Shown here: one piece after another, positions 24,148 through 32,263 of the stretch
Numbering within the stretch: position 1 is the first letter of the stretch
Layout: each line of letters begins with the position of its first letter
Source of the DNA: Paenibacillus darwinianus
GTDB taxonomy: Bacteria; Bacillota; Bacilli; Paenibacillales; Paenibacillaceae
Reading direction: 5' to 3'
Assembly: GCF_000598065.1 (NCBI RefSeq)
Contig: NZ_KK082134.1
Span: forward strand, 7,179-46,446
Length of the DNA stretch: 39,268 nucleotides
Notes under the pieces: model-generated
Seen by the model: only the letters and a program-made list of their open reading frames with translations
What the model was told of the DNA's origin: nothing
Databases searched by the model: none
Position numbers and translations under genes: made by a program

Positions 24148-25390
24148 AGGAGCCGAACACGGGCAGCCGGCTGCCGCCGGCGGTAAGGACGGACACGACG
24201 GAACGGAAAGGAGGAGCGGACAGTCATCGGCTAACCGCTTCGTCATCAGCCCCCGTCAATCCGCGTCGATCGTTGCCAGCACCATTTTCGGCGTCGGTGT
24301 ACTGACCTTGCCGCGCACTACGACTGAAATCGCCGGAGAAAGCGGCTGGCTGTCCACTGTGCTCGGCGCCTGCCTGGCGATGGTGCCGATGCTCTTTCTT
24401 TCTTTGCTTGCGCGCATGTTTCCGGGCAAAAGCATCGTCCGCCTGGGAGCCGAGCTGTTCAGTCCGGTCCGCAGAATATGGATCGGGAAGATCCTGATCC
24501 TGCCGTTCCTGTCCCTGATGGTTGCATACTGGACAGCAACCACCGGCATGGTCGCCCGTATTTTCGGTGAAGTGGTCACGGCCGCCGTGCTGCCCCGGAC
24601 TCCAGTCGAGGTCATCATCGGCACCATGCTGCTGACCGGCTTTATCCTTGTCATGCACGATATCGAGACGGTGGCCCGAGTGAACGAGATTTTACTGCCG
24701 CTGATCGTCGTCCCGATTCTGCTGATCAGTTTATTTTCCTATCAGAGCGCCCGGTTGGATAATCTGTTCCCGCTGTTCGCGGTCGACTGGATGAGCATTA
24801 TGCGCAGCTCGCTTACTTCAACCGCAGCTTATCTCGGCTTTGAGGTATTCACCCTCTTCATGTCGCATGCCGAGCCATCGCGCGCAATGGTCAGGGCCAA
24901 TCTCACCGGCATCGCAATTCCCGGCTTCATGTACACGCTGATCGTCATCTCCGGCATATCCGTTTTCGGCGTCGATGAGCTGAAGCAGCTCGTGTGGCCC
25001 ACGCTGGAGCTCGTCAAAACGACCGAAATGCCCGGGCTCGTCCTTGAACGAACCGAATCGCTCTTCATCGGCGTCTGGGTGACGGCGGTTTTCACCACGG
25101 TGGGCACGATGTATTTCACACTCACCATGCTGCTGAAGGAAATGCTCGGGCTCCGCACCCACCGCTGGATCGCGCTCGCCATGCTGCCGGCATTATATTG
25201 GGTGGCGCTGCGGCCGCAAAATATAAAAGACCTTTTCGATTGGCAGGATATAACCGGAAATTACGGCTCATTTTACTTGCTGAGCATGCCGATCCTGTTT
25301 TGGCTGATCGCGCAAATGCGTCCCTCGGTGCGGCGGCGGAACCGCAGCGCAGCGGCGGATTCCGGCGGGGAAGGGGGGAGCCGAGCATGA
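24110..25390 (+). CDS. Spore germination receptor subunit B (GerAB/GerKB permease family)
   Basis: A 426-residue protein with ten predicted membrane helices in the amino-acid/polyamine/organocation fold; in GerAB this subunit binds the germinant. The family start is SPRQSASIVASTIFGVGVLT followed by LPRTTTEIAGESGW. An unusually long charged N-terminal extension (about 40 residues, rich in Gly, Asp and His) precedes it, and a basic tail (VRRRNRSAAADSGGEGG) ends it. The ribosome site AAGGAGG is 13 bases before ATG, inside the A gene. The stop overlaps the start of the C gene as ATGA. Confidence 0.93.
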   Translation: MTKRTDNPTIGDKGAEHGQPAAAGGKDGHDGTERRSGQSSANRFVISPRQSASIVASTIFGVGVLTLPRTTTEIAGESGWLSTVLGACLAMVPMLFLSLLARMFPGKSIVRLGAELFSPVRRIWIGKILILPFLSLMVAYWTATTGMVARIFGEVVTAAVLPRTPVEVIIGTMLLTGFILVMHDIETVARVNEILLPLIVVPILLISLFSYQSARLDNLFPLFAVDWMSIMRSSLTSTAAYLGFEVFTLFMSHAEPSRAMVRANLTGIAIPGFMYTLIVISGISVFGVDELKQLVWPTLELVKTTEMPGLVLERTESLFIGVWVTAVFTTVGTMYFTLTMLLKEMLGLRTHRWIALAMLPALYWVALRPQNIKDLFDWQDITGNYGSFYLLSMPILFWLIAQMRPSVRRRNRSAAADSGGEGGSRA

Positions 25391-26565
25391 TGGTCCGCGC
25401 CGCGCGCCGACGGCCGTACAATCGTTGTTTGCTCCGCATCGTTGCCGGAGTGCTCTCTGCTCTCCTATGCCTGGCTCTGGCCGGCTGCTGGGACCGCCGC
25501 GAGATCGAGGAGCGGACAAGTGTCGTAGCCGTCGCAATCGACGCGGTGCCGGACCGGCCCGATATGATCCGCTTGTCCGTGCAAATTCCGATACCGCTCA
25601 AAATCGCCGGATCGACGGGCACCGGCGGTTCGTCCGGCGGCGACAGTCCCGTCAAGGTGCTTTCTTCCGACGGGATCACAGTGCTCGACGCGATCCGAAA
25701 GCTGCAGACGCAATTAAACCAGGAGCTTTTCTACGGCCATACACGGGTCATCGCAATCGGCGAGGCCGTCGCCAGGAAAGGGCTCAACGAGGTGCTGGAC
25801 CCTTTCCGGCGCAACCCGCAAATCCGCCGGCTGCTGTGGCCCATTATCGTGGAGGGCGAGGGCAGGCAACTGCTCGAGGCCAATCCCGGACTGGAGCAAA
25901 TTCCGACCGTATACATCATGTCCCTTGTCGAGAACGGCGTCAAAGAAGGGTATATTCCCGACATGAACTTGGGCAATTTCTTCATCGACCTGTCTTCGAA
26001 CTGCCACCAGCCGTTCATGCTTAGATTCTCAGCCCGCAAAGAGGAAATTGCCTATAAAGGCATTGCCTTATTCCGGGAAGACAAAATGATCGGCTCGCTC
26101 GACGTGCAGGAGACTTGGGCAATCGAACGGGTGCGGTACCGCGAGAACGGCGGCCCGATTATTTTCCCCTATGAAGGAGATTCTTCGCGCATGGTGTCGT
26201 TGTCAAGCGAGTTTGTCGGCCAGTCCAGCCGGATCCGTTACAATAACGGACGAGTCGAGGCCAGAATTCATATCCAGCTTGAAGGCGCGCTACTGGAAAA
26301 AACGTTCGATGACATGCTGTTTAAATCCGGGAGGATCACCCTGCTGGAGCAGAACGCCGCCGACTATTTGGCCGCCAAAACCCGCCAGGTGATAGAGAAG
26401 CTCCAGAAACGATACCGGGCGGATGTGATCGGGATCGGGGGCAAGATCCGCGCCTTTCATCCCGGCATCTGGCGACGGATTAATTGGCAGTCCGAGTTCC
26501 CGGAGGCCGACATCGTGGTTACTTACAGCTATAAGTTGCGCAACACCGGCATGGAAATGGATTGA
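25387..26565 (+). CDS. Spore germination receptor subunit C, lipoprotein (GerAC family)
   Basis: A 392-residue lipoprotein: signal ending LLCLALAGCWDRREIEE, the hallmark lipobox and WDRREI motif of Ger(x)C proteins. The mature protein has the three-domain C-subunit pattern, with LQTQLNQELFYGHTRVIAIG in the first domain and a C-terminal GIGGKIRAFHPGIWR segment. It is anchored to the outer face of the spore inner membrane and completes the receptor. ATG 25387 overlaps the gerB stop by 4 bases and has GGGGGGAGCCGAGC upstream. The terminator follows within 40 bases. Confidence 0.95.
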   Translation: MMVRAARRRPYNRCLLRIVAGVLSALLCLALAGCWDRREIEERTSVVAVAIDAVPDRPDMIRLSVQIPIPLKIAGSTGTGGSSGGDSPVKVLSSDGITVLDAIRKLQTQLNQELFYGHTRVIAIGEAVARKGLNEVLDPFRRNPQIRRLLWPIIVEGEGRQLLEANPGLEQIPTVYIMSLVENGVKEGYIPDMNLGNFFIDLSSNCHQPFMLRFSARKEEIAYKGIALFREDKMIGSLDVQETWAIERVRYRENGGPIIFPYEGDSSRMVSLSSEFVGQSSRIRYNNGRVEARIHIQLEGALLEKTFDDMLFKSGRITLLEQNAADYLAAKTRQVIEKLQKRYRADVIGIGGKIRAFHPGIWRRINWQSEFPEADIVVTYSYKLRNTGMEMD

Positions 26566-26600
26566 ACCGCCCTTCAGGCCCCCTCCCTCAGGGCTGCCGA

Positions 26601-26636
26601 GCCGCATCAGACCGCTCCCGGTCGATTGCGGCTTTT
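26601..26636 (+). terminator. Terminator of the ger operon
   Basis: GCCGCA at 26601 pairs with TGCGGC near 26627-26632, and inner GACCG with CGGTC, around a CTCC loop; TTTT follows. Confidence 0.75.
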
Positions 26637-26642
26637 CATCGA

Positions 26643-26671
26643 TTGGACTTCTTTTTCAACATGCCTATAAT
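26643..26671 (+). promoter_or_regulatory. Sigma-A type promoter of the MFS transporter gene
   Basis: TTGGAC (26643-26648), 17 bases, perfect TATAAT (26666-26671). The start codon lies 78 bases further. Confidence 0.7.
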
Positions 26672-26749
26672 AAAAGAGTAAACATTATTCACCGGCGCGC
26701 CGCTTGTGCGGGGACACGCAACCGATTCATTTCGCAAAGGGGCAAGCAT

Positions 26750-27925
26750 ATGGACTTCAAACTTAACCGTTCGTTCGGACGTGAAATCGTCCTGTTCTCC
26801 GTCATTCTGCTGTTCGTCGAATTCGTCAGGGGCGCGTTCGTGATCAGCTTCTTGCCGATTTACGGCGGAAAAACGCTCGGCCTTTCACTTGATGTGATCG
26901 GCGTTGCGATTACCGCCCATTACCTGACCGACACAGCGTTGAAAATTATGATCGGCTGGCTGCTCGACCGGATCTCGGCACGCACCATCGTGCATCTCGG
27001 ACTGCTCGTTTCGCTGCTGGGCGTTTTTCTGATCGCATACGCCGATGTCCCCTGGCTGTTCATTACGGCTTCCGCCCTGTACGGCGTCGGCATGTCGCCG
27101 ATCTGGATCGTTTGCCTGACCAAGGTGACCGAAGCGAACCGCGCCACGCAGATGGGGTATTTATATACGATCTGGTTTATCGGGATGGGCGCCGGACCGA
27201 TTGTGTGCAACCTGCTGCTCGACACGAGCCCGGTCTTCACCTACCGGCTGCTTGTCGGCCTCTCCTTGTTCGCATGGCTGCTGTCGCTGTTCATATCCAA
27301 CCGCCGCGAACGGGACGTCGACACGATACCGCTGCGCGAGCAGTTCGCTATTCTGAAAAGCAAGCTTCGTCAGATGCGGCTGCTGCTGCCCGGCATGATC
27401 CTGCAAACGATGGGCGCCGGTATGCTGGTTCCTATCCTGCCCAGCTTCGCAGAAAAGCAGCTCGGCATCAATCCCTCGCAGTATTCGCTGATCCTTATGG
27501 CCGGCGGCTTGTTCACCATCGCGGGTCTGATGCCGATGGGCCGGTTGTCCGACCGCATCGGCGGCAAAAAATGGTTTCTGATCGGCGGCTTCGGGATGTT
27601 CGCTGTCGGGCTCGGACTGCTGGCGATGCATCCGTCGTTATGGGAAGCCGTCATGCTCGCCGCGCTTCTTGGCATCTCCTACGCCGCCTTGCTGCCGGCC
27701 TGGAACGCATTGCTCGCCTCCTACGTCCCGCCGCAGCAGCAGGGTCTCGGCTGGGGAATCTTCTCCACGGTCGAAGGAATCGGCGTCATGATCGGCCCGA
27801 TCGTGGGCGGCGTCATCGGCACATTCTACAGCCAAACGGACGTCGTCCGGTTGAGCGCCGTTCTGTTCGGGCTCATCGCCCTCCTGTATCTTCTGTTTCC
27901 TTTCCGGCCGGTGTCGGACGACTGA
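26750..27925 (+). CDS. Major facilitator superfamily transporter
   Basis: A 391-residue protein with twelve predicted membrane helices. The helix 2-3 loop motif (GWLLDRISARTIVHLG, a G-x3-D-R-x-G variant) and its repeat in the second half (GRLSDRIGGKKWFLIGG) are the MFS signature. The set resembles multidrug or sugar efflux proteins, but the substrate cannot be told. A ribosome site AAAGGGGCAAGCAT lies directly before the ATG and a sigma-A promoter upstream. A VTT-domain gene follows after 45 bases, possibly in the same transcript. Confidence 0.88.
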   Translation: MDFKLNRSFGREIVLFSVILLFVEFVRGAFVISFLPIYGGKTLGLSLDVIGVAITAHYLTDTALKIMIGWLLDRISARTIVHLGLLVSLLGVFLIAYADVPWLFITASALYGVGMSPIWIVCLTKVTEANRATQMGYLYTIWFIGMGAGPIVCNLLLDTSPVFTYRLLVGLSLFAWLLSLFISNRRERDVDTIPLREQFAILKSKLRQMRLLLPGMILQTMGAGMLVPILPSFAEKQLGINPSQYSLILMAGGLFTIAGLMPMGRLSDRIGGKKWFLIGGFGMFAVGLGLLAMHPSLWEAVMLAALLGISYAALLPAWNALLASYVPPQQQGLGWGIFSTVEGIGVMIGPIVGGVIGTFYSQTDVVRLSAVLFGLIALLYLLFPFRPVSDD

Positions 27926-27970
27926 CAGCGGCCTGCACATTATTTTATTCCAAGAGAGTAGTGAGTACAC

Positions 27971-28576
27971 ATGAGTCAATGGCAAGCATGGCTGGATCAG
28001 CTCCGGCAGATGGACCAGGCGCAAATTCAACGAACGATCGAGAGCTACTCCGCATACGGACCACTTCCGGGCCTGCTGCTGCCGCTGATTGAATCCTTTT
28101 TTCCGTTTCTGCCGCTCATTCTGTTCGTGGCCGTTAATGCGAACGTCTACGGGTTCTGGCTCGGATTTCTGTATTCCTGGCTCGGCGTTTCGGCCGGCGC
28201 CATGCTTGTGTTCTGGATATCGCGTACAATCGGCGGCCGGTTCGGCACTTGGCTGGAGCGGCGTTTTCCCGTATCTTCCAAATTTTTTCAATGGATCGAG
28301 CGCAAAGGGTTTACGCCGATTTTTCTGCTCGCTTGCTTTCCCTTCTCGCCGTCTTTTCTGATCAATCTCGCTTCAGGACTCAGCACGGTGCGGTTTCAGA
28401 CGTTCATGACCGCGATTCTGCTTGGCAAAGCGGTGATGATTTCATCGATTTCGTTGCTCAGCTTCAACATAACCGATCTGGCGCATGAGCCTTGGCGGAT
28501 CGCGGTCGCTTTGGTTCTGATCGCAGTATTGTGGTTCGGCGGCAAAAGACTGGAAGCCCGGTATCAGACACATTGA
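27971..28576 (+). CDS. TVP38/TMEM64 family (VTT domain) membrane protein
   Basis: A 201-residue membrane protein. The VTT core is visible as LPLIESFFPFLPLILFVAVN, then YSWLGVSAGAMLVFWISRTI, a GFTPIFLLACFPFSPSFLIN segment with the conserved F-x-R/C-x-P-x-x-P-like pattern, and a terminal helix. DedA/VTT proteins include lipid flippases and scramblases (undecaprenyl phosphate, phosphatidylethanolamine); which lipid applies here is unknown. The ribosome site is weak (GAGAGTAGTGAG). It lies between the MFS gene and a zinc-ribbon gene on the same strand. Confidence 0.88.
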   Translation: MSQWQAWLDQLRQMDQAQIQRTIESYSAYGPLPGLLLPLIESFFPFLPLILFVAVNANVYGFWLGFLYSWLGVSAGAMLVFWISRTIGGRFGTWLERRFPVSSKFFQWIERKGFTPIFLLACFPFSPSFLINLASGLSTVRFQTFMTAILLGKAVMISSISLLSFNITDLAHEPWRIAVALVLIAVLWFGGKRLEARYQTH

Positions 28577-28658
28577 CCGGCCCGCCTGAACCGGCGGCAA
28601 GCCCGCTGGTCGGCCCTTAACGGGAAGAGCGACTCGGTTGGAGGGGAATGAAAGTCCT

Positions 28659-28982
28659 ATGAACCCCGTTAACGTGACAGGAACGGTTGTGGTGCTGCTG
28701 GCTGCGGCGGTTATCGTCGGTGCAATGATCGCGGTGATCCGGGCAGTGTCGGATGATTCGGGGAGGCACAGTGAATTAAAACGGTTTATGGAGACGCTGT
28801 TCGAAACGCCCGATCATCTTCGGCCCGGCGGCGGAGAGCGCGCGAAGCAGTGCGAGGGGGAAGCCGGCGGTTCGGAGGGAAGCGCAGGCGAACGCTTCAG
28901 CGAGCCGTGCCCGGCATGCGGGGAGACGGTCACCCATGAAGATGCCAGCTGCCCTTCGTGCGGGCTGCGGCTGTTATCATAA
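28659..28982 (+). CDS. Membrane-anchored zinc-ribbon protein
   Basis: A 107-residue protein with one N-terminal helix (TGTVVVLLAAAVIVGAMIAV), a charged linker, and a C-terminal zinc ribbon CPACGETVTHEDASCPSCGL with two C-x2-C knuckles. The ribbon should be in the cytosol or at the membrane face. I take 28659 as start because GGAGGGGAATGAAAGTCCT precedes it. No further domain and no known partner; the function is unknown. Confidence 0.75.
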   Translation: MNPVNVTGTVVVLLAAAVIVGAMIAVIRAVSDDSGRHSELKRFMETLFETPDHLRPGGGERAKQCEGEAGGSEGSAGERFSEPCPACGETVTHEDASCPSCGLRLLS

Positions 28983-29040
28983 TTCCTTTCTTTCCGTGGC
29001 AAACTGATCAAGGTAAACACCCCGGAAAGGAGTGATTGCC

Positions 29041-29184
29041 ATGTCAGGCGAACAGCCGTCCCACGGCCAGCGGGAAGCGGCGCAGGCCCAATCGTCGGCG
29101 GACCGGAGCGGCCAAGGCAAGGAGGCCGCTGCCCGCAAGCAATCCAAGGCGGATCGCGCGGCCGTGCCGAAGCACGGTCTATAA
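29041..29184 (+). CDS. Small Gln/Ala/Lys-rich protein, possibly spore-related
   Basis: A 47-residue hydrophilic, low-complexity protein: MSGEQPSHGQREAAQAQSSA, then DRSGQGKEAAARKQSKADRA and VPKHGL. There is no hydrophobic core, so it is probably unfolded alone. The composition recalls small acid-soluble spore proteins of the gamma or minor classes, but I see no diagnostic motif. GGAAAGGAGTGATTGCC is a very good ribosome site. A YjzC-like gene follows after 36 bases on the same strand. Confidence 0.6.
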   Translation: MSGEQPSHGQREAAQAQSSADRSGQGKEAAARKQSKADRAAVPKHGL

Positions 29185-29220
29185 TTCTTGTGCAGTAGCA
29201 CCCAAGGAGGCACAACGCGA

Positions 29221-29628
29221 ATGGACGACAGCCAGAAGCACAAGGAAAAGGAACCGATGTCAGGCGAACCCGTCGAGGTCGACGGAACATACAAGAACGA
29301 GTGGGGCAGAGAAGCGGAGCTGAAGCGCGGCGACGTGTTCCCCGCCGATCCGACGCTCGGCACGACAGAGTGGGAACTTGTAGAATTTCAGCCAAGAGGA
29401 AGCATGAGCACCGAAAAGAACCGTCCCGACGCACAAGATGCGTTCGGACGGTTCTTTTGTGCGGCCCGCGGCGGGGCTGGCGGACGAGGTTTGGCGACGG
29501 TGTCCATTCCGGCGTGGAAGCTGCCCTGCGCGCTGCCCTACCTCGACCGTGTTGCGCTGCCGCGCTGCCCTCCCGTTCACAGCTCGCTCTCCGGCGTCCT
29601 TTGCGGCCGTTCCCGCTCCCTTACTTGA
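29221..29628 (+). CDS. YjzC-like small protein with an abnormal C-terminal extension
   Basis: The frame from ATG 29221 (ribosome site CCAAGGAGGCACAACGCGA) encodes 135 residues. The first 60 or so, including VDGTYKNEWGREAELKRGDV and FPADPTLGTTEWELVEF, resemble YjzC-family proteins of about 60 residues. After QPRGS the text (STEKNRPDAQDAFGRFFCAA and beyond) is the translation of a strong terminator hairpin and of DNA overlapping the next leftward gene. It does not look like protein. A stop lies in the +1 frame at 29405-29407, just before the hairpin. The natural gene probably ended near 29405, and a one-base change has opened the frame. A sequencing error is possible. Confidence 0.55.
   Translation: MDDSQKHKEKEPMSGEPVEVDGTYKNEWGREAELKRGDVFPADPTLGTTEWELVEFQPRGSMSTEKNRPDAQDAFGRFFCAARGGAGGRGLATVSIPAWKLPCALPYLDRVALPRCPPVHSSLSGVLCGRSRSLT
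29414..29458. terminator. Bidirectional terminator inside the YjzC-like reading frame
   Basis: AAAAGAACCGTCC (29414-29426) pairs exactly with GGACGGTTCTTTT (29446-29458); an inner CGCA/TGCG pair tightens the loop. It carries A and T runs at both ends and can serve the leftward exporter gene as well. Confidence 0.85.
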
Positions 29629-30623
29629 TCAAGCAGCTTCTCGAGCCGGCGAAGGTGGTAGCCGTATTCGAACAAGGAGGATGCGACGAAGATCAGCCGC
29701 TTGTGCAGGGTCGGATCCTCCCCCAAATAACCGGTCAATTGCTTGACGAACCGCTCTTCCCGCTCCTCCTCCGGCTCGATCTGAACGTTGGGCTTCATTT
29801 TCCCTTCCGATTTCAACAGAATGTGTTCGTGGTACTTGGTAAGCTCTTCGATTTGCCGGTCGAATCGGCCTGCCCATTCCTCGGCTCCCGGCGCGGAGAA
29901 ATAATGCTCTTCCACCACATCGAGCAAGTCAGCGCCTTTCTGCAGCGCTTTGATCATCTGCTTGGAGACGAGCAGCTGGCGCGCCCGGTCGAGCTTCTTC
30001 TCCGAACGAAACGCCCGTTCCTCCTCGAACAGCATGAAACGCTCGTCCAGCTTGCGGAGCGTGGCGTGAAGAGCTTCCTTCTCCTCCTTGTGCACCTGCT
30101 CCTTGATCTCATTCGAGATCGACGTGCGCAGCAGCAGCGACAGCTTCGCATGCGCCTCGTGCACCTGCTGCGTGAACTGGCGTCTGGGCCTCGGCGGAAA
30201 AAGCAGCACATTGACGAAAAAGGCGGCGCCCATGCCCGTCATGACCATCAGAAAACGCCCCAGCGCAAAATCCCACCCCTGTGCGTGAGCCTCCATAACG
30301 GCTACGACGGTGACGAGCGTAAGCCCGATCGCCCCTTCCATTTTAAGCCGGATATTGATCAGGATGACTGCTATGCAGACGATGCCGATCGCAATCGGCG
30401 CGCTACCGATGAATTGTACCGCCCCGAGCGCAATAGCCGCGCCGAGTATGTTCGACTGCACTTGATCCAACACCTGCTGCCAGGAGCGGTAGATGGACGG
30501 CTGTATCGTAAAAATCGAAGCGACAGCAGCGATAACCGGCGAATCGAAAGAAAATAAATTACTCAGAAAAATGGCAAAAGCGACAGCCAGGCCGGTCTTC
30601 AGAACGCGTGCGCCGATCGTCAT
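29577..30623 (-). CDS. Aromatic acid exporter family (FUSC-type) membrane protein
   Basis: A 348-residue protein. Residues 1-150 hold five or six hydrophobic helices (SPVIAAVASIFTIQPSIYRS, an ILINIRLKMEGAIGLTLVTV stretch and GRFLMVMTGMGAAFFVNVLL), the pattern of the ArAE/FUSC exporters. The second half is a long charged helical cytosolic domain (EIKEQVHKEEKEALHATLRK). B. subtilis YqjA-like proteins share this design. The substrate is unknown; aromatic acid export is only by family. Its start overlaps the upstream gene stop by 4 bases, so the two are coupled. Confidence 0.83.
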   Translation of the reverse strand: MTIGARVLKTGLAVAFAIFLSNLFSFDSPVIAAVASIFTIQPSIYRSWQQVLDQVQSNILGAAIALGAVQFIGSAPIAIGIVCIAVILINIRLKMEGAIGLTLVTVVAVMEAHAQGWDFALGRFLMVMTGMGAAFFVNVLLFPPRPRRQFTQQVHEAHAKLSLLLRTSISNEIKEQVHKEEKEALHATLRKLDERFMLFEEERAFRSEKKLDRARQLLVSKQMIKALQKGADLLDVVEEHYFSAPGAEEWAGRFDRQIEELTKYHEHILLKSEGKMKPNVQIEPEEEREERFVKQLTGYLGEDPTLHKRLIFVASSLFEYGYHLRRLEKLLDQVRERERPQRTPESEL

Positions 30624-30916
30624 GCGGATCCGCCCCCGTCCTCTCCGTTCTCACATTCCGCCGGCAATAAGATCCTATCATAACCGGCCGTCCGTTCCGG
30701 ATCGCGCAGCAGAAACAGGCGTACGGCAAACTCGGCGCTAGAGCCGCATATCAATTGCTTAAGCGCCGACAGCGACAGCTCCCCATGCTCCGATAATTGT
30801 CCAAACCGCTCCAAGTATGCGGGATAAATCAAATGCGGCAACCCTTTCCCCTGAGGCCCCTCTGCCACCCTGCGGGTTCGCGCTTTCCGTTCAAGTTCTT
30901 CCCATGTCCCGTCCAT
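30620..30916 (-). CDS. Hypothetical protein coupled to the FUSC-type exporter
   Basis: A 98-residue soluble protein with an acidic C-terminal end. It contains GLPHLIYPAYLERFGQLSEH and LSALKQLICGSSAEFAVRLF. The SSAEFAVRxFL stretch recalls HEAT-like DNA alkylation repair proteins (AlkC/YhaZ), where a similar motif occurs, but this protein is far too short for that family and the likeness may be chance. I take ATG 30916 with AAGGAGGAGATCGGGTC upstream. Its stop overlaps the start of the exporter gene by 4 bases. Confidence 0.6.
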   Translation of the reverse strand: MDGTWEELERKARTRRVAEGPQGKGLPHLIYPAYLERFGQLSEHGELSLSALKQLICGSSAEFAVRLFLLRDPERTAGYDRILLPAECENGEDGGGSA

Positions 30917-31060
30917 GACCCGATCTCCTCCTTCCACTATTATAAACGAAAAATCGGCTTCCTTAAAAATCCCACATTATCTTGTACGAACCGTTTTGGC
31001 GAATCATTTCGAATCGCCTGCCGGAGACGGAGACTGCCAGCGTGCTCGGGCGGCGCCGAT

Positions 31061-31582
31061 TCATCTTTTCGCAACCGGGATATCGATCGGCACGTCGAAA
31101 TGCCAGATCAGCGCGGCGGCAATCGGTACCGACAGCAAATAAGCCGCAAGCGGCCTGCGGTGGTGCAGAAGCAGCATCGGAAACATAACGCAATCGAACA
31201 GCAGCGACCATCCCAGGTTCCAGCCGTGCGCATAGCGTATGCGATCCGTCAGCGAATAGATCAATTCGACTCCGCCGAAAATGACGATCCACATCAGGAT
31301 ATGGATAATCCGCCGCCGAGCTCCCGCCTTATCCGGATACCGGGACAAAAACAGCAGCGCACACCCGGGAAACGTCACGAGCGTATAGACAAGCTCCGTC
31401 CCGAGATAATCCGGCGCCATGTCCGGGTACAGCTCCCATAACAAATGACCGGCGCATATAAAATTGTACATCGCGTTGCCCAGGGCAATATACAGCATGG
31501 TCGCATGATAGCGCCGCCAATTCCGCCAATCTCCCCATTTCCAGACGGCAATTACCGTTATGAATGCAATTGTAAAATGCAT
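31061..31582 (-). CDS. CBO0543-like integral membrane protein
   Basis: A protein of about 173 residues with five predicted membrane helices and many aromatic residues: AFITVIAVWKWGDWRNWRRY, IALGNAMYNFICAGHLLWEL, VTFPGCALLFLSRYPDKAGA, ILMWIVIFGGVELIYSLTDR and a YAHGWNLGWSLLFDCVMFPM end region. The W-x-x-W-R-x-Y start and LGNxxYNF pattern match the CBO0543 family of uncharacterised Firmicutes membrane proteins as I remember it. The start is uncertain (GTG at 31606 or ATG at 31582); the latter has AAGGGAAGG upstream. Function unknown. Confidence 0.72.
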   Translation of the reverse strand: MHFTIAFITVIAVWKWGDWRNWRRYHATMLYIALGNAMYNFICAGHLLWELYPDMAPDYLGTELVYTLVTFPGCALLFLSRYPDKAGARRRIIHILMWIVIFGGVELIYSLTDRIRYAHGWNLGWSLLFDCVMFPMLLLHHRRPLAAYLLSVPIAAALIWHFDVPIDIPVAKR

Positions 31583-31736
31583 CGCTGCAGGATACCTTCC
31601 CTTCACTCACCCAACATTACATTTATACTACCCCCTATATTTCCTCTTCATCCCATATATTACGTTCTATCCCACTTTATAACCGGAATGAAAACTGCTT
31701 CGCGCGTCCATGTTAGGAGCATTGGAGGTGATCAGC

Positions 31737-31877
31737 ATGACGGGCAGAAATAACAAGCCGAAAAATAACGGCCCCGCGTCCAGCCCTTCCCGGCTTGACC
31801 AATTCGGCAGCCGCCTGGCCGACGATACGGCCCCAAAGGCCGCAGAACGCGGCAACCGCGGAGAAGGAAGCTGCTGA
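31737..31877 (+). CDS. Small basic hydrophilic protein of unknown function
   Basis: A 46-residue protein: MTGRNNKPKNNGPASSPSRL, then DQFGSRLADDTAPKAAERGN and RGEGSC. It is rich in Asn, Lys, Ser and Gly, with no hydrophobic core, and ends in a Cys. The ribosome site ATTGGAGGTGATCAGC is nearly perfect and a terminator follows 33 bases later, which together make a strong case for a real gene. It has the look of a small spore protein, but there is no recognisable motif. Confidence 0.62.
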   Translation: MTGRNNKPKNNGPASSPSRLDQFGSRLADDTAPKAAERGNRGEGSC

Positions 31878-31909
31878 CCCAGGCTTGTGGTGAACATCCC
31901 GGCGCTTAC

Positions 31910-31938
31910 GCCGCCGTCGCAACAGACGGCGGCTTTTC
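31910..31938 (+). terminator. Terminator of the small basic protein gene
   Basis: GCCGCCGTC (31910-31918) pairs with GACGGCGGC (31925-31933), loop GCAACA, followed by TTTT. Confidence 0.85.
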
Positions 31939-32210
31939 TCATTTTTTTCATGTTTCTCATTGCGCTTATGCTCCTCCTGCCCGGCAGGCAGCTTCATATC
32001 CAGCCGCAGCTCGTATAGCCGCTTAATCATAGGCTCGTAATCGGTCGCTGTATCGGCGCTTCCGACCAATAAAGCGCCTTATTGTTGTTCGATTTCCGTC
32101 CCCTGTGCTATTCCATTATCGCCGGCTCATTGATTTTTATGATCCTATATAATATGCGATTTAGCGGCACTGTATGCCGCTAACGCTCGCCATGCTTGTC
32201 CAGCGAAAAC
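31939..32210. other. Spacer between the small basic protein gene and qoxD
   Basis: No supported gene. A leftward frame (32069 to 31713) contains a protein-like start (IKRLYELRLDMKLPAGQEEH) but then runs through the terminator and the small gene. An extra hairpin, AGCGGCA/TGCCGCT, occurs at about 32164-32182. Confidence 0.4.
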
Positions 32211-32239
32211 AAAAAGACTGCCGCAGCGCGACAGTCTTC
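32211..32239 (-). terminator. Terminator of the qox operon
   Basis: Leftward AAGACTG pairs with CAGTCTT (32233-32239 with 32215-32221), followed by TTTTTG. It stands 25 bases past the qoxD stop. Confidence 0.8.
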
Positions 32240-32263
32240 CCGAAATGCCAATGCATATCCTAG

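Noticed and set aside
31713-32069. Leftward 118-codon frame with a protein-like first third
   Set aside because: It runs antisense through the terminator at 31910-31938 and the better supported gene at 31737-31877; the Arg-rich middle is just the hairpin read in frame. There is only a TTG start with a weak AAGG.
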